DNA from: Blautia wexlerae
GTDB lineage: Bacteria; Bacillota; Clostridia; Lachnospirales; Lachnospiraceae
Length of the DNA stretch: 64,000 nucleotides
NCBI RefSeq assembly: GCF_013300825.1
Contig: NZ_JAAIMY010000022.1
Location: 1 to 64,000 of the forward strand
Direction of reading: 5' to 3'
Shown: positions 54,126 to 62,883 of the stretch, in pieces
Layout: each line of letters opens with the position of its first letter
How positions within the stretch are numbered: the stretch's first letter is position 1
Notes under the pieces: generated by a model
What the model saw: only the letters and a program-made list of their open reading frames with translations
What the model was told of the DNA's origin: nothing
Databases searched by the model: none
Position numbers and translations under genes: made by a program

Positions 54126-54353
54126 ATGAAAGAATATGAACTGATATGGGAAATTTTTAATAAATGTCCGCGGAATCAGATGCGTGATGTTTTTGTGGAA
54201 GAACTGGAACTTGAGGATCCGGAAGAATATATCAGAAATAAATTCAAAGGAAAAGAAGTTTCCTATGAAAAAACTGTCCTGGAGGATGGAACCATTATTT
54301 TTGATATTACGACTTCACAAATAAAACAGCGTTGCTCCTTTACAGAAATTTGA
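54126..54353 (+). CDS. conserved-looking hypothetical protein, 75 aa
   Basis: ATG 54126 (MKEYELIWEIFNKCPRNQMR) follows AAAGGAT by 8 bases; the frame is open upstream, but that segment is leader. The protein is acidic, with helical N-terminal and beta-rich C-terminal halves (VLEDGTIIFDITTSQIKQRC, then SFTEI). There is no membrane segment. It has its own perfect promoter and a long leader. I do not recognise a named family. Confidence 0.7.
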   Translation: MKEYELIWEIFNKCPRNQMRDVFVEELELEDPEEYIRNKFKGKEVSYEKTVLEDGTIIFDITTSQIKQRCSFTEI

Positions 54354-54368
54354 CAAATGTGGTATAAT
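54340..54368 (+). promoter_or_regulatory. promoter of csoR-mrp
   Basis: TTACAG (54340-54345), 17 bases, TATAAT (54363-54368). It begins inside the last codons of the 75-aa gene. A TTGACA at 54350 is too close to the -10 box to be its partner. Confidence 0.55.
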
Positions 54369-54483
54369 ATCATTTACGCTGTACGGAAGTGCTGTAAGCA
54401 GAAAAGCCACAGACAGTGTGTGAGAATATAAAGACAGATAAGCAGTAAAAAATCGGATATTCTGAAAGAGAAAGGGGAATGTT

Positions 54484-54831
54484 ATGGCCGAGGAACAAAA
54501 GACACATACGCATGTACTGGAGGATGGGACGGTAGTTGAACATTCTCACGGGGAACATGGGCATCATCACAGTCATGCGCATACAAAGGCAGTGCTGAAC
54601 CGTATGTCCAGAGCAATCGGACATATGGAATCTATCAAACGTATGATAGAGGACGGAAGAGACTGTGCGGAAGTTCTGATACAGCTTTCAGCAGTGAAAT
54701 CTGCCATCAATAATACAGGTAAGATCATTCTGCAGGATCATATCGAACACTGTATTGTAGATGCAGTGGAACATGGTGATAAAGAGGCAATTAAAGAACT
54801 TGAGGTAGCAATTGACAGATTTGTAAAATAA
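54484..54831 (+). CDS. CsoR/FrmR-family metal- or thiol-sensing repressor with His-rich arm
   Basis: The protein has 115 aa. A histidine-rich N-terminus (HSHGEHGHHHSHAH, about 20-33) precedes the all-helical core, with RMSRAIGHMESIKRMIEDGR (about 40-59) for DNA binding. The Cys-His-Cys ligand set is seen as DCAEVL, then DHIEHC. That set fits copper(I) sensing by CsoR, but the His arm could also bind nickel, zinc or cobalt. The next gene is mrp, 30 bases later. Confidence 0.88.
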   Translation: MAEEQKTHTHVLEDGTVVEHSHGEHGHHHSHAHTKAVLNRMSRAIGHMESIKRMIEDGRDCAEVLIQLSAVKSAINNTGKIILQDHIEHCIVDAVEHGDKEAIKELEVAIDRFVK

Positions 54832-54861
54832 TATGGATGAATATAAAGGAGAAGATTAATT

Positions 54862-55692
54862 ATGGCAAAAGAATGTAACAACACTTCATGCGACAAAGCA
54901 AGCTGCGAAGGTTGTTCCAGCAGCAAGAAACAGCAGAGCTTTCAGGCAGAAATGAATGCTCAGTCAAATGTAAAACATGTGATTGGGGTTGTCAGTGGAA
55001 AGGGTGGCGTTGGTAAATCCTTCGTAACAGGCTCCCTGGCAAATATGATGGCAGCACAGGGATACAAGGTTGGTATCCTGGATGCGGATATCACAGGACC
55101 GTCCATCCCGAAAATGTATGGATTAAAGGGTGCAGCAATGGCAAATGATGAAGGTATCTACCCGATGATCACAAAAAACGGGATCAAGGTAATGTCCATC
55201 AACCTTCTGCTTCCTACAGAGGATACTCCTGTAATCTGGAGAGGTCCGGTTCTTGCAAATATGGTAAAACAGTTCTGGACAGATGTTATCTGGGGCGATG
55301 TAGACTATCTGTTTGTGGATATGCCTCCTGGAACAGGTGATGTTCCGCTTACAGCATTCCAGTCTCTGCCGATCGAAGGAATCGTGATTGTAACATCACC
55401 TCAGGATCTGGTTAAGATGATCGTTAAGAAAGCCTTTAATATGGCTGAGATGATGAAGATACCGGTACTTGGAATCGTAGAGAACTACAGCTATGTGAAA
55501 TGTCCGGACTGCGGAAAAGAGATCAAAGTATTCGGTGAGAGCCATATTGATGAGATCGCAGCAGAGCTGAAGGTTCCTGTACTTGGAAAAATGCCGATCG
55601 ATATGGATTATGCAACTAAGGCAGACGGCGGATTCTTTGCAGCAATCGACAATCAGTATATTACTGATGCGCTGGCTGTAATGCCGAAATAA
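54862..55692 (+). CDS. mrp: Mrp/ApbC-family iron-sulfur cluster carrier ATPase
   Basis: The protein has 276 aa. A cysteine-rich N-terminus (CNNTSCDKASCEGC, about 5-18) may hold a cluster. The deviant Walker A GVVSGKGGVGKSFVTGSLAN is at about 41-60, followed by GILDADITGPSIPKMYG. VDMPPGTGDVPLT is Walker B, and CPDC (about 212-215) is the dimer-bridging Fe-S motif. It transfers Fe-S clusters to apoproteins. Likely co-transcribed with csoR. Confidence 0.95.
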   Translation: MAKECNNTSCDKASCEGCSSSKKQQSFQAEMNAQSNVKHVIGVVSGKGGVGKSFVTGSLANMMAAQGYKVGILDADITGPSIPKMYGLKGAAMANDEGIYPMITKNGIKVMSINLLLPTEDTPVIWRGPVLANMVKQFWTDVIWGDVDYLFVDMPPGTGDVPLTAFQSLPIEGIVIVTSPQDLVKMIVKKAFNMAEMMKIPVLGIVENYSYVKCPDCGKEIKVFGESHIDEIAAELKVPVLGKMPIDMDYATKADGGFFAAIDNQYITDALAVMPK

Positions 55693-55698
55693 GAAAAA

Positions 55699-55767
55699 GA
55701 AGTTCTCATTCAGTAAGAAACGCGATTATAAAAATTGTTGTTTCAGTACTGAGTGAGGACTTCTTTT
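55699..55767. terminator. long-loop terminator between mrp and the LysR gene
   Basis: GAAGTTCTCATTCAGTA (55699-55715) pairs with TACTGAGTGAGGACTTC (55747-55763), 15 of 17 positions, with a T-run after and A-run before. The 31-base loop is unusual. Confidence 0.6.
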
Positions 55768-55768
55768 A

Positions 55769-56647
55769 TTATATGGAAGTAAACATTTCAATAAAGCGTT
55801 CAGCAGCCTGAGAGACAGTAAGACTGTCATGCTGGGCAAGTACAAGCTGACGTCCGGGAAGAGGCTCTTTTAACATGAGCGGTGTCAGCTGATCATTTTC
55901 TTTTAACATATAATCAGGAACACAGGCAATCCCCAGTCCGATCCGTGCCAGATCCAGAAGCAGGTCATTACTGTTTAGCTCTACTTCAGGAAGAAGCTTG
56001 AGATTATGGGCTGTGAATGCCTCTCGCAGATATTCACTGGTGGTACTTTTGGGGGAAAGCATCAGGATCGGATAGTTCAGAAGCTCCTGCAGTTCAGTCT
56101 GAACAGTGTGTACAGGAAAGTAATCCGTATTGGCAACGAATACATCGTGGAATTCTTTTAGCACACGGGTCTGAAAATGGCTGCCAAGTCTGGAATTAGG
56201 ACAGTTGCATACAATCAGATCTGCCTGACCTTTCTCCAGAAGCTCTGCACAGCCGATGGAGGTACTGTTTGTGACTTTGATGCGGACATCCGGGTAGGTC
56301 TGATGGAATTTCTGAAGATAATCAATGAGAAAATACCGGCAGATCGTATCGCTGGCAGCAATACGCAGCTGGCCTTTCAGCAGATTGTCTCCTGACAGGA
56401 GAGATTCTCCCTCGTCCAGAAGCTGGAGAGCCGGTTTTACATGCTGGAGCAGAAGTTCTCCTTCAGGAGTTAACAATACTTTCTTGGTACTTCGGATAAA
56501 AAGAGGATGATTCAGCTTTTTTTCCAGAGTTTTAATAGACTGGCTGACTGCTGACTGGGAGATAAAAAGCTGTCGGGAAGCCTCAGAAAAGCTCAGGGTG
56601 GTGGCAACATAGTAGAATACTTTGTATAATTCCAGATTAATATCCAT
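55769..56647 (-). CDS. LysR-family transcriptional regulator
   Basis: The protein has 292 aa. The ATG at 56647 (MDINLELYKVFYYVATTLSF) follows AAAGGAT; the longer frame upstream is spurious. The winged helix-turn-helix is SFSEASRQLFISQSAVSQSI (about 19-38), then KTLEKKLNHPLFIRSTKKVLLTPEG. The effector-binding domain fills the rest. It is divergent from purL across 288 bases. The spacing and AT-rich dyads (TTAATTAG, TATATTAATTTTAC) suggest it could act there, but control of purL by a LysR protein is only an inference. Confidence 0.93.
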   Translation of the reverse strand: MDINLELYKVFYYVATTLSFSEASRQLFISQSAVSQSIKTLEKKLNHPLFIRSTKKVLLTPEGELLLQHVKPALQLLDEGESLLSGDNLLKGQLRIAASDTICRYFLIDYLQKFHQTYPDVRIKVTNSTSIGCAELLEKGQADLIVCNCPNSRLGSHFQTRVLKEFHDVFVANTDYFPVHTVQTELQELLNYPILMLSPKSTTSEYLREAFTAHNLKLLPEVELNSNDLLLDLARIGLGIACVPDYMLKENDQLTPLMLKEPLPGRQLVLAQHDSLTVSQAAERFIEMFTSI

Positions 56648-56935
56648 AGAAATAAATCCTTTCATAAAATAATATGATGATATAAATTGTCTGCAGCAAT
56701 GGAACTTTAAAGCTTGTATGTCTCTGGATTTTAGCATATTCATTCCAAAACATTTCGCGGATAGTGATTAATTAGTTACATTAATAAAAAATATAAGATA
56801 TATTAATTTTACTAATGATATTTCCTATGATACTATAAAGAAAGCAATAGTTCAAGCAGCAGGTTCACTGGAGTCGGGCTGCAAGGTGCTTTTAAAGCAT
56901 TTTTAAAACAATGCATACATAAGAAAGGAGTTTCT

Positions 56936-59900
56936 ATGAGTAACGTAAGACGTGTCTATGTAGAAAAGAAACCGGCCTTCGCTGTACAGGCAAAGGAATT
57001 AAAACATGAGGTCAGCAGCTATCTGGGAATTAAATCCGTAACAGCAGTACGTGTGCTGATTCGCTATGATGTAGAAAATATTTCTGATGAAGTTTTTGAT
57101 AAAGCATGCAAAACTGTTTTTGCAGAGCCACCTGTAGATGATTTATATCTGGAGAATTTTGAGGCAGCAGAAGGCTCCCGCATCTTCTCTGTAGAATTTT
57201 TACCGGGACAGTTTGACCAGAGAGCAGATTCTGCTGTTCAGTGTGTACAGTTCCTGGATGAGAATGCACAGCCTATCATTCGTTCCGCAACTACTTATGT
57301 AATTGAAGGAACTATTTCAGATGAAGAATTTGATGCTATCAAGCATCACTGCATCAACCCTGTAGATTCCCGTGAGACAGGTCTGCAGAAACCGGAAACA
57401 CTGGTAACTGTTTTCCCGGAACCGGAAGATGTTAAGATTTTTGACGGATTTAAGGAAATGCCGGAGGCAGAATTAAAGGAACTTTATGATTCTTTAAATC
57501 TTGCAATGACATTCAAGGATTTCCAGCATATCCAGCATTATTTCAAAGAAGAAGAGAAACGTGACCCGTCCATGACAGAAATCCGTGTACTTGATACATA
57601 CTGGTCTGATCATTGCCGTCACACAACCTTCTCCACAGAACTGACAGATGTAAAATTTGACGAAGGTGATTACAAAGCACCGATCGTAGATACTTACAAG
57701 AAATATCTTGCTGACAGAGAAGAACTTTACAAAGGCCGTAAGGACAAATTTGTCTGCCTGATGGATCTGGCTCTGATGGCTATGAAGAAACTGAAAGCAG
57801 AAGGAAAGCTTGCTGATCAGGAAGAATCTGATGAGATCAATGCCTGCAGTATTGTAGTTCCTGTAGACGTAGACGGTAAAGAAGAGGAATGGCTGATCAA
57901 CTTCAAGAATGAGACACATAACCATCCTACTGAGATCGAGCCATTCGGTGGTGCAGCTACCTGCCTTGGCGGTGCGATCCGTGACCCGCTTTCAGGACGT
58001 ACTTATGTATATCAGGCAATGCGTGTAACAGGTGCAGCAGATCCTACTGTTTCTGTAAAAGAAACTCTCAAGGGTAAACTTCCGCAGAAGAAACTGGTAA
58101 GAAGCGCAGCTCATGGCTACAGCTCCTATGGAAACCAGATCGGTCTTGCAACAGGCTATGTAAAAGAAGTTTATCATCCAAATTATGTGGCAAAACGTAT
58201 GGAGATCGGTGCTGTTATGGGTGCTGCTCCCAGACGTGCGGTTATCCGTGAGAATTCTGATCCGGGAGATATCATTATCTTACTTGGAGGACGTACAGGA
58301 CGTGACGGTATTGGTGGTGCTACCGGTTCTTCCAAGGTTCATACAGAAGCTTCTATCGAAGTGTGCGGCGCTGAGGTTCAGAAAGGTAATGCTCCTACTG
58401 AGCGTAAGATCCAGCGTATGTTCCGCCGTGAAGAAGTCAGCCATATTATCAAGAAATGTAATGACTTTGGTGCAGGCGGTGTTTCCGTTGCTATCGGTGA
58501 GCTGGCAGCAGGTCTTAGAGTAGACCTTGACAAGGTTCCGAAGAAATATGCAGGTCTTGACGGAACTGAGATCGCAATCTCCGAATCTCAGGAACGTATG
58601 GCTGTAGTAGTTGACCCGAAAGATGTAGATACTTTCCTTGGCTATGCAAATGAAGAGAACCTGGAGGCAATTCCTGTTGCAGTTGTAACAGAGGATCCTC
58701 GTCTGGTACTTGTATGGAGAGGCAAAGAAATCGTAAATATTTCCCGTGCATTCCTAGATACCAACGGTGCACATCAGGAGACAACTGTAGAAGTAGAAAT
58801 CCCCAACAAAGAAGGCAATCTCTTTGAAGAACGCCCGGATGTAGCTGATGTAAAAGCTAAATGGATGGAAACTCTGGCAGATTTAAATGTATGCTCTCAG
58901 AAAGGACTTGTGGAAATGTTCGACGGTTCTATCGGAGCAGGCAGTGTATTTATGCCATACGGTGGTAAATATCAGCTCACAGAGACTCAGTCCATGGTTG
59001 CCAAGGTTCCGGTACAGAATGGTAAAACAGATACTGTAACCATGATGAGCTATGGCTTTGACCCGTATTTATCTTCCTGGAGCCCATATCACGGAGCTGC
59101 TTATGCAGTGACAGAGTCTGTTGCAAGAATCGTGGCAACAGGCGGTGACTATAAGAAAATCCGTTTCACATTCCAGGAATACTTCCGCCGTATGACAGAA
59201 GATCCTAAGAGATGGAGCCAGCCTTTCGCAGCACTTCTCGGTGCTTATGCAGCCCAGATGGGATTTGGACTTCCATCTATCGGTGGTAAGGACAGTATGT
59301 CCGGTACATTCAATGATATTGATGTACCTCCGACACTGGTATCTTTCGCAGTTGACGTTGCGAAGATCCAGGATGTGATCACACCGGAATTAAAGAAAGC
59401 AGGAAACAAACTGGTATGGCTTCGTGCACCGAAGGATCAGTATGATCTGCCGGATTATGCAGGAATCATGGATCAGTATGAAAAACTTCATAAAGATATG
59501 CAGGACGGCAAAGTTGTTTCGGCTTATGCACTTGATCGTCATGGTATTGCAGCTGCAGTTGCAAAGATGGCATTTGGTAATGGCATGGGCGTAAAGATTG
59601 AGCATAACCTTGATCCGAGAGATTTCTTTGCACCTGGATTTGGTGATATTATCCTGGAAGTTCCGGATGGTAAGGTTGGAGAGCTTTCCATCACTTATAC
59701 AGTGATCGGTGAAGTAACTGCTGACGGTAACTTCTCCTATGGAAATACAGTGATCACTGTAGATGAAGCTGAAAATGCATGGAAAGGTACTCTGGAAAAA
59801 GTGTTTAAGACAGTTTCTTCTGAGAATGACAAAGAGGCAGCTGACAGAGATGAGAAGCTTTATCGTGCAGACAGCATTTATGTATGCAAGAACAAAGTTG

Positions 59901-60700
59901 CAAAACCTCGCGTGTTTATTCCTGTATTCCCTGGAACAAACTGCGAGTATGACAGTACACGTGCATTTGAGCGTGCAGGTGCAGAGGTGGATGTAAAAGT
60001 ATTCAAGAACCTGACTGCTGAAGATATCCATGACTCTGTAGAGCTTTTTGAGAAAGCAATCGATCAGGCACAGATTATCATGTTCCCGGGCGGATTCTCC
60101 GCAGGTGACGAACCGGATGGTTCTGCGAAATTCTTTGCAACTGCATTCCAGAATGCGAAGATCAAAGAAGCTGTTATGAAGCTGATCAATGAAAGAGACG
60201 GTCTGGCACTTGGTATCTGTAACGGATTCCAGGCTCTGATCAAGCTTGGTCTTGTACCTTACGGTGAAATCTGCGGACAGAAAGCAGATTCTCCTACACT
60301 GACATTTAATACTATCGGACGCCATATCTCCAAGATGGTTTATACTAAGGTTGTTAGTAATAAATCTCCTTGGCTGCAGAAGGCACAGCTTGGCGGTGTA
60401 TACTGTAACCCGGCTTCACATGGTGAAGGACGCTTCGTTGCAAATGAAGAATGGCTGCAGAAGCTGTTTGCAAACGGACAGGTTGCAACTCAGTATGTAA
60501 CTCCGGATGGACAGCTCAGTGTTGATGAAGAATGGAATGTCAATGGTTCTTATATGAACATTGAAGGTATTACCAGCCCGGATGGACGTATCCTTGGTAA
60601 GATGGCACATAGCGAACGTCGCGGGGACGGAGTTGCTATTAATATCTATGGAGAGCAGGATATTAAAATATTCGAGTCTGGTGTGGAATATTTTAAATAA
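56936..60700 (+). CDS. purL: phosphoribosylformylglycinamidine synthase, single-chain
   Basis: The protein has 1254 aa, the long form with synthase and glutaminase in one chain (fourth step of purine synthesis). An N-terminal PurS-like region is followed by DTYWSDHCRHTTF (about 220-232), ETHNHPTEIEPFGGAATCLG, GGRTGRDGIGGATGSSK and QKGNAPTERKIQRMF. The C-terminal glutaminase starts at VFIPVFPGTNCEYDSTRAFE, with the nucleophile cysteine in LGICNGFQALIKLG and the histidine in CNPASHGEGRF. Bacillus-type genomes split this enzyme into PurS, PurL and PurQ; the fused form is common in Lachnospiraceae. It stands alone rather than in a pur operon. AAAGGAG precedes the start. Confidence 0.97.
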   Translation: MSNVRRVYVEKKPAFAVQAKELKHEVSSYLGIKSVTAVRVLIRYDVENISDEVFDKACKTVFAEPPVDDLYLENFEAAEGSRIFSVEFLPGQFDQRADSAVQCVQFLDENAQPIIRSATTYVIEGTISDEEFDAIKHHCINPVDSRETGLQKPETLVTVFPEPEDVKIFDGFKEMPEAELKELYDSLNLAMTFKDFQHIQHYFKEEEKRDPSMTEIRVLDTYWSDHCRHTTFSTELTDVKFDEGDYKAPIVDTYKKYLADREELYKGRKDKFVCLMDLALMAMKKLKAEGKLADQEESDEINACSIVVPVDVDGKEEEWLINFKNETHNHPTEIEPFGGAATCLGGAIRDPLSGRTYVYQAMRVTGAADPTVSVKETLKGKLPQKKLVRSAAHGYSSYGNQIGLATGYVKEVYHPNYVAKRMEIGAVMGAAPRRAVIRENSDPGDIIILLGGRTGRDGIGGATGSSKVHTEASIEVCGAEVQKGNAPTERKIQRMFRREEVSHIIKKCNDFGAGGVSVAIGELAAGLRVDLDKVPKKYAGLDGTEIAISESQERMAVVVDPKDVDTFLGYANEENLEAIPVAVVTEDPRLVLVWRGKEIVNISRAFLDTNGAHQETTVEVEIPNKEGNLFEERPDVADVKAKWMETLADLNVCSQKGLVEMFDGSIGAGSVFMPYGGKYQLTETQSMVAKVPVQNGKTDTVTMMSYGFDPYLSSWSPYHGAAYAVTESVARIVATGGDYKKIRFTFQEYFRRMTEDPKRWSQPFAALLGAYAAQMGFGLPSIGGKDSMSGTFNDIDVPPTLVSFAVDVAKIQDVITPELKKAGNKLVWLRAPKDQYDLPDYAGIMDQYEKLHKDMQDGKVVSAYALDRHGIAAAVAKMAFGNGMGVKIEHNLDPRDFFAPGFGDIILEVPDGKVGELSITYTVIGEVTADGNFSYGNTVITVDEAENAWKGTLEKVFKTVSSENDKEAADRDEKLYRADSIYVCKNKVAKPRVFIPVFPGTNCEYDSTRAFERAGAEVDVKVFKNLTAEDIHDSVELFEKAIDQAQIIMFPGGFSAGDEPDGSAKFFATAFQNAKIKEAVMKLINERDGLALGICNGFQALIKLGLVPYGEICGQKADSPTLTFNTIGRHISKMVYTKVVSNKSPWLQKAQLGGVYCNPASHGEGRFVANEEWLQKLFANGQVATQYVTPDGQLSVDEEWNVNGSYMNIEGITSPDGRILGKMAHSERRGDGVAINIYGEQDIKIFESGVEYFK

Positions 60701-60723
60701 ACTCTTTCTAGGACGGAAGGTTC

Positions 60724-60759
60724 CCAGAGGAAGGACAGAAAGCGCTGTCCCTCCTCTGG
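60724..60759 (+). terminator. strong 3' hairpin after purL (no T-run)
   Basis: CCAGAGGAAGGACAG (60724-60738) pairs with CTGTCCCTCCTCTGG (60745-60759), 14 of 15 positions. Further on a short GGGC/GCCC hairpin with TTTTTT (60843-60858) may be the actual terminator. GGGCAGCGCC occurs twice (60783 and 60843 regions). Confidence 0.45.
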
Positions 60760-60881
60760 ACTCCACCCTTGCGCTTCTTTTAAGGGCAGCGCCGGGATTG
60801 TGGTGTGGAGGAGTGTATTAACTTTGCGTATTCGCCTGGTTGGGCAGCGCCCTTTTTTGATGATGAAAATAATAAAAACTA

Positions 60882-60910
60882 TTGCAATTTCGTGGCTTTT
60901 TGAATATACT
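60882..60910 (+). promoter_or_regulatory. promoter of the small RNA unit before the Abi fragment
   Basis: TTGCAA (60882-60887), 17 bases, TATACT (60905-60910). Transcription would start near 60917, about 65 bases before an intrinsic terminator. Confidence 0.65.
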
Positions 60911-60916
60911 ATATGT

Positions 60917-60980
60917 AACAGAGTTGCCCGAAGCCTTTTTGGCATTGGGGACCAAGCTGAGACTTGTGCTCAGCTTTTTT
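60917..60980 (+). ncRNA. candidate abiF-type small RNA with its own terminator
   Basis: The unit between the promoter and a perfect intrinsic terminator is only about 64 bases and has no ORF. The terminator is AGCTGAG 60955-60961, CTCAGCT 60969-60975, then TTTTTT. A second stem can form from GCC...GGC around CGAAGCCTTTTTGGCATTGG (60929-60948), and the GGGGACC that follows is a compact, conserved-looking stretch. It directly precedes a fragment of an Abi_2/AbiF gene. A structured RNA motif called abiF is known upstream of such genes, and the position, size and layout fit. I cannot check the consensus here. Confidence 0.6.
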
Positions 60981-60998
60981 ACGTTAAGGAGTGATTTT

Positions 60999-61106
60999 AT
61001 GGATTTGAAAAAGCCATTGACTTTTGATGAGCAATTGGATAAGTTAGCTGCCCATGGGATGATTATCAGAGACAGAGAAAAAGCAAAAGATATTTTGAAT
61101 TTGTGA
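60999..61106 (+). pseudogene. truncated Abi_2/AbiF-family abortive-infection gene
   Basis: 35 codons start at ATG 60999 behind AAGGAGTG: KKPLTFDEQLDKLAAHGMII, then RDREKAKDILNL and a TGA. This is the characteristic N-terminus of Abi_2 proteins (normally about 300 residues, continuing into a RINYYRL-like helix and a HEPN-type RNase core). None of the three frames downstream shows the rest of the protein, so the toxin part has been deleted. The ribosome-binding site, the start and the upstream RNA unit remain intact. Confidence 0.7.
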
Positions 61107-61170
61107 CATAAACATATTTGCAGCAGTCAAAAGAAGAAGCAACATGTTTGAAAGAAAAATTAAGTCAAAA

Positions 61171-61204
61171 ATGCCGCAGCCTTTGAAAATATTGGCTGCG
61201 GCAT
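61171..61204 (-). terminator. intrinsic terminator of the minus-strand secreted-protein gene
   Basis: ATGCCGCAGCC (61171-61181) and GGCTGCGGCAT (61194-61204) form a perfect 11-bp stem. On the minus strand it is followed by TTTT and lies 63 bases after the stop at 61267. Confidence 0.8.
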
Positions 61205-61266
61205 TTAAAATATATGATATGTTTGATGTAAAAAACATCAGGTTCTCAACCAGACATTTGGGTAAG

Positions 61267-61974
61267 TCAAGACGATGCTTCTGATATAAGATATGCAACA
61301 TTAAAATCATCATATACTTGAGAATTTAAATGCATATCTTCATATAACTTGATATAGTCGCCGATTGTTTTGCCAAAAACAGAACTATTACAATTATTGC
61401 ATGTGTTATCCTCTGCATATATATGAGTGTTTCCATCGTTGTCCTCAACAAATAAGAGAGTAACATCTATTTTATCTTCTGTTAACCAGAAAGAGATATA
61501 TTTTGAAAGAGTCCCATCAATTTCTGTGGCACCATCCGGAATTTGCTCATCTGATTCCAGCTCATTAATATGTTCCCAAAAAATTTGAGGAGAGAACACA
61601 AGTAATTTTAAGTTTTTTTGAGAGTCTTCTGAGTACCATATATGTGCTTCTGTGTTGAGATAGTCGGTTATATTAATATCCGTATCTGCCGGTAACTCAT
61701 AAGTTTCACCGACGTCGGAAGTCAGTGAAAAGGTTTTTGTATGATTAGAATAAGAAGTGACAATCCCCTTGACAAAATAGTAAGTTGTATCTGACTCACT
61801 GTCATAATAAGAGCCGGAACCATCTATATCATAAGATACATGTTGCCCCTCAGGCTCCTTAGGGGCGGAAAGGGTGATTAGATCTGAGGGGGCTTTGCCA
61901 AAAGCTTGTCCGGATAGCAATATACTACCGAGTACGATACTGCCTGCGATACATAGAATTTTTACATTATTCAT
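61267..61974 (-). CDS. secreted protein of unknown function, 235 aa
   Basis: MNNVKILCIAGSIVLGSILL is a signal peptide ending near GQAFGKA. The mature part is acidic and beta-rich, with an OB-like stretch (YYFVKGIVTSYSNHTKTFSL...YELPADTDINITDYLNTEAHIW). A single CNNC motif (NTCNNCNSS, near residue 192) could form a disulfide. AAGGAGG precedes the ATG at 61974. It has its own promoter and terminator and lies in a decayed accessory patch. No family is recognised. Confidence 0.7.
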   Translation of the reverse strand: MNNVKILCIAGSIVLGSILLSGQAFGKAPSDLITLSAPKEPEGQHVSYDIDGSGSYYDSESDTTYYFVKGIVTSYSNHTKTFSLTSDVGETYELPADTDINITDYLNTEAHIWYSEDSQKNLKLLVFSPQIFWEHINELESDEQIPDGATEIDGTLSKYISFWLTEDKIDVTLLFVEDNDGNTHIYAEDNTCNNCNSSVFGKTIGDYIKLYEDMHLNSQVYDDFNVAYLISEASS

Positions 61975-62006
61975 GGTTAAATGGCCTCCTTGTTTAGTTG
62001 TTGAAT

Positions 62007-62036
62007 ATTATATCAATTAAAGTGTGAAAATTGTAA
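62007..62036 (-). promoter_or_regulatory. promoter of the secreted-protein gene
   Basis: On the minus strand TTACAA (62036-62031), 18 bases, TATAAT (62012-62007), 33 bases before the start codon. The rest of the 466-base gap to 62441 contains no gene; only the terminator-like hairpin at 62201-62240 stands out. Confidence 0.5.
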
Positions 62037-62200
62037 TTTTGACTTATCGAAATATGTTTTAGAAATGAGTAGGATTTCGGTTATTTTTGAATATGATAAA
62101 GAATAAAGACACAAGTATTGTTCGGTTTATTAGTCGTGTTCCAATGGTTACTGGAAAATAATTGATGATTACAAATACAACGTAATATTATCAATAGCAA

Positions 62201-62240
62201 AGCTATAGGATTTCAAAAATGAAGTCTTATAGCTATTTTT
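62201..62240 (+). terminator. orphan intrinsic terminator
   Basis: AGCTATAGGATTTC (62201-62214) pairs with GAAGTCTTATAGCT (62221-62234), with G-U pairs, followed by a T-run. No plus-strand gene remains upstream, so it probably belonged to a gene now deleted. Confidence 0.6.
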
Positions 62241-62440
62241 GTGTAGCAGTAAAAATTGTGAAGGGTATGTTTGGGAAAAATATTTTTGATTACTTGATTT
62301 GAATCAAGCGGTGAAATTGCTATTTGTCAGACAATAAGATATAATTAGAGAAAATCTTGTTTGCAAAAGAACAGGATAAACAGTAACTTTAAGCAAGATG
62401 GTTTTGTCTGGTGATTTTGAGAGTGTAAAAAGGAAAAAGT

Positions 62441-62883
62441 ATGAGTGATGAAAGAAAAAGGGAAAATGAAGAGGAAAAACTGAAAGATTTTTTTCATAAT
62501 GTGATAGGAATAAAATCGGAAGCTGTGCTGGAGGTGTTGGCGGAGAACTCGGAAATCTGTAAGTTGAAAGCAAAAACTTTGCTGATGAAAGAGAACGAGA
62601 AGGTAAAGCTTTGGTAGGGATCATGAATTTGGACAAGCAGATAACCTCTTTCCTGACAGTGGAGTTGATAACGGATTGTGAAATTGTAAGGATATCAGCG
62701 GATGTTCTTCGAAAGCTGGCTATGGAGAATATAGAAATTGCTCTGGTCTGTAATCGAATGCAGAGTGTGGCATCTATGAGGGAATATGAATACAGAAAAA
62801 TGATTCTTACCTGTAATCCGGTACAGAGATATGAATATTTCCTGGAAACCTATTCGGGGCTGGAAAAATATGATGGGGCTTGA
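62441..62883 (+). pseudogene. Crp/Fnr-family regulator remnant with internal and 3' deletions
   Basis: The first piece (62441-62617, 58 codons, KLKAKTLLMKENEKVK at the end) is the front of a cNMP-binding-like beta barrel. The second piece, in another frame (about 62611-62883), reads NLDKQITSFLTVELITDCEI, VRISADVLRKLAMENIEIAL and CNPVQRYEYFLETYSGLEKY. That is the last barrel strand and dimer helix of the same kind of regulator. Roughly 30-40 residues between them are missing, and the helix-turn-helix that should follow GLEKY is gone. The remnant is therefore unlikely to bind DNA. Confidence 0.65.

Noticed and set aside
53911-54129. 72-codon ORF covering the divergent promoter region
   Set aside because: It spans the consensus TTGACA/TATAAT promoter and the leader and has no ribosome-binding site; the real gene starts at 54126 in another frame.
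59390-60325. 311-codon minus-strand ORF opposite purL
   Set aside because: It is a shadow of the conserved purL synthase and glutaminase domains, with no promoter or ribosome-binding site.
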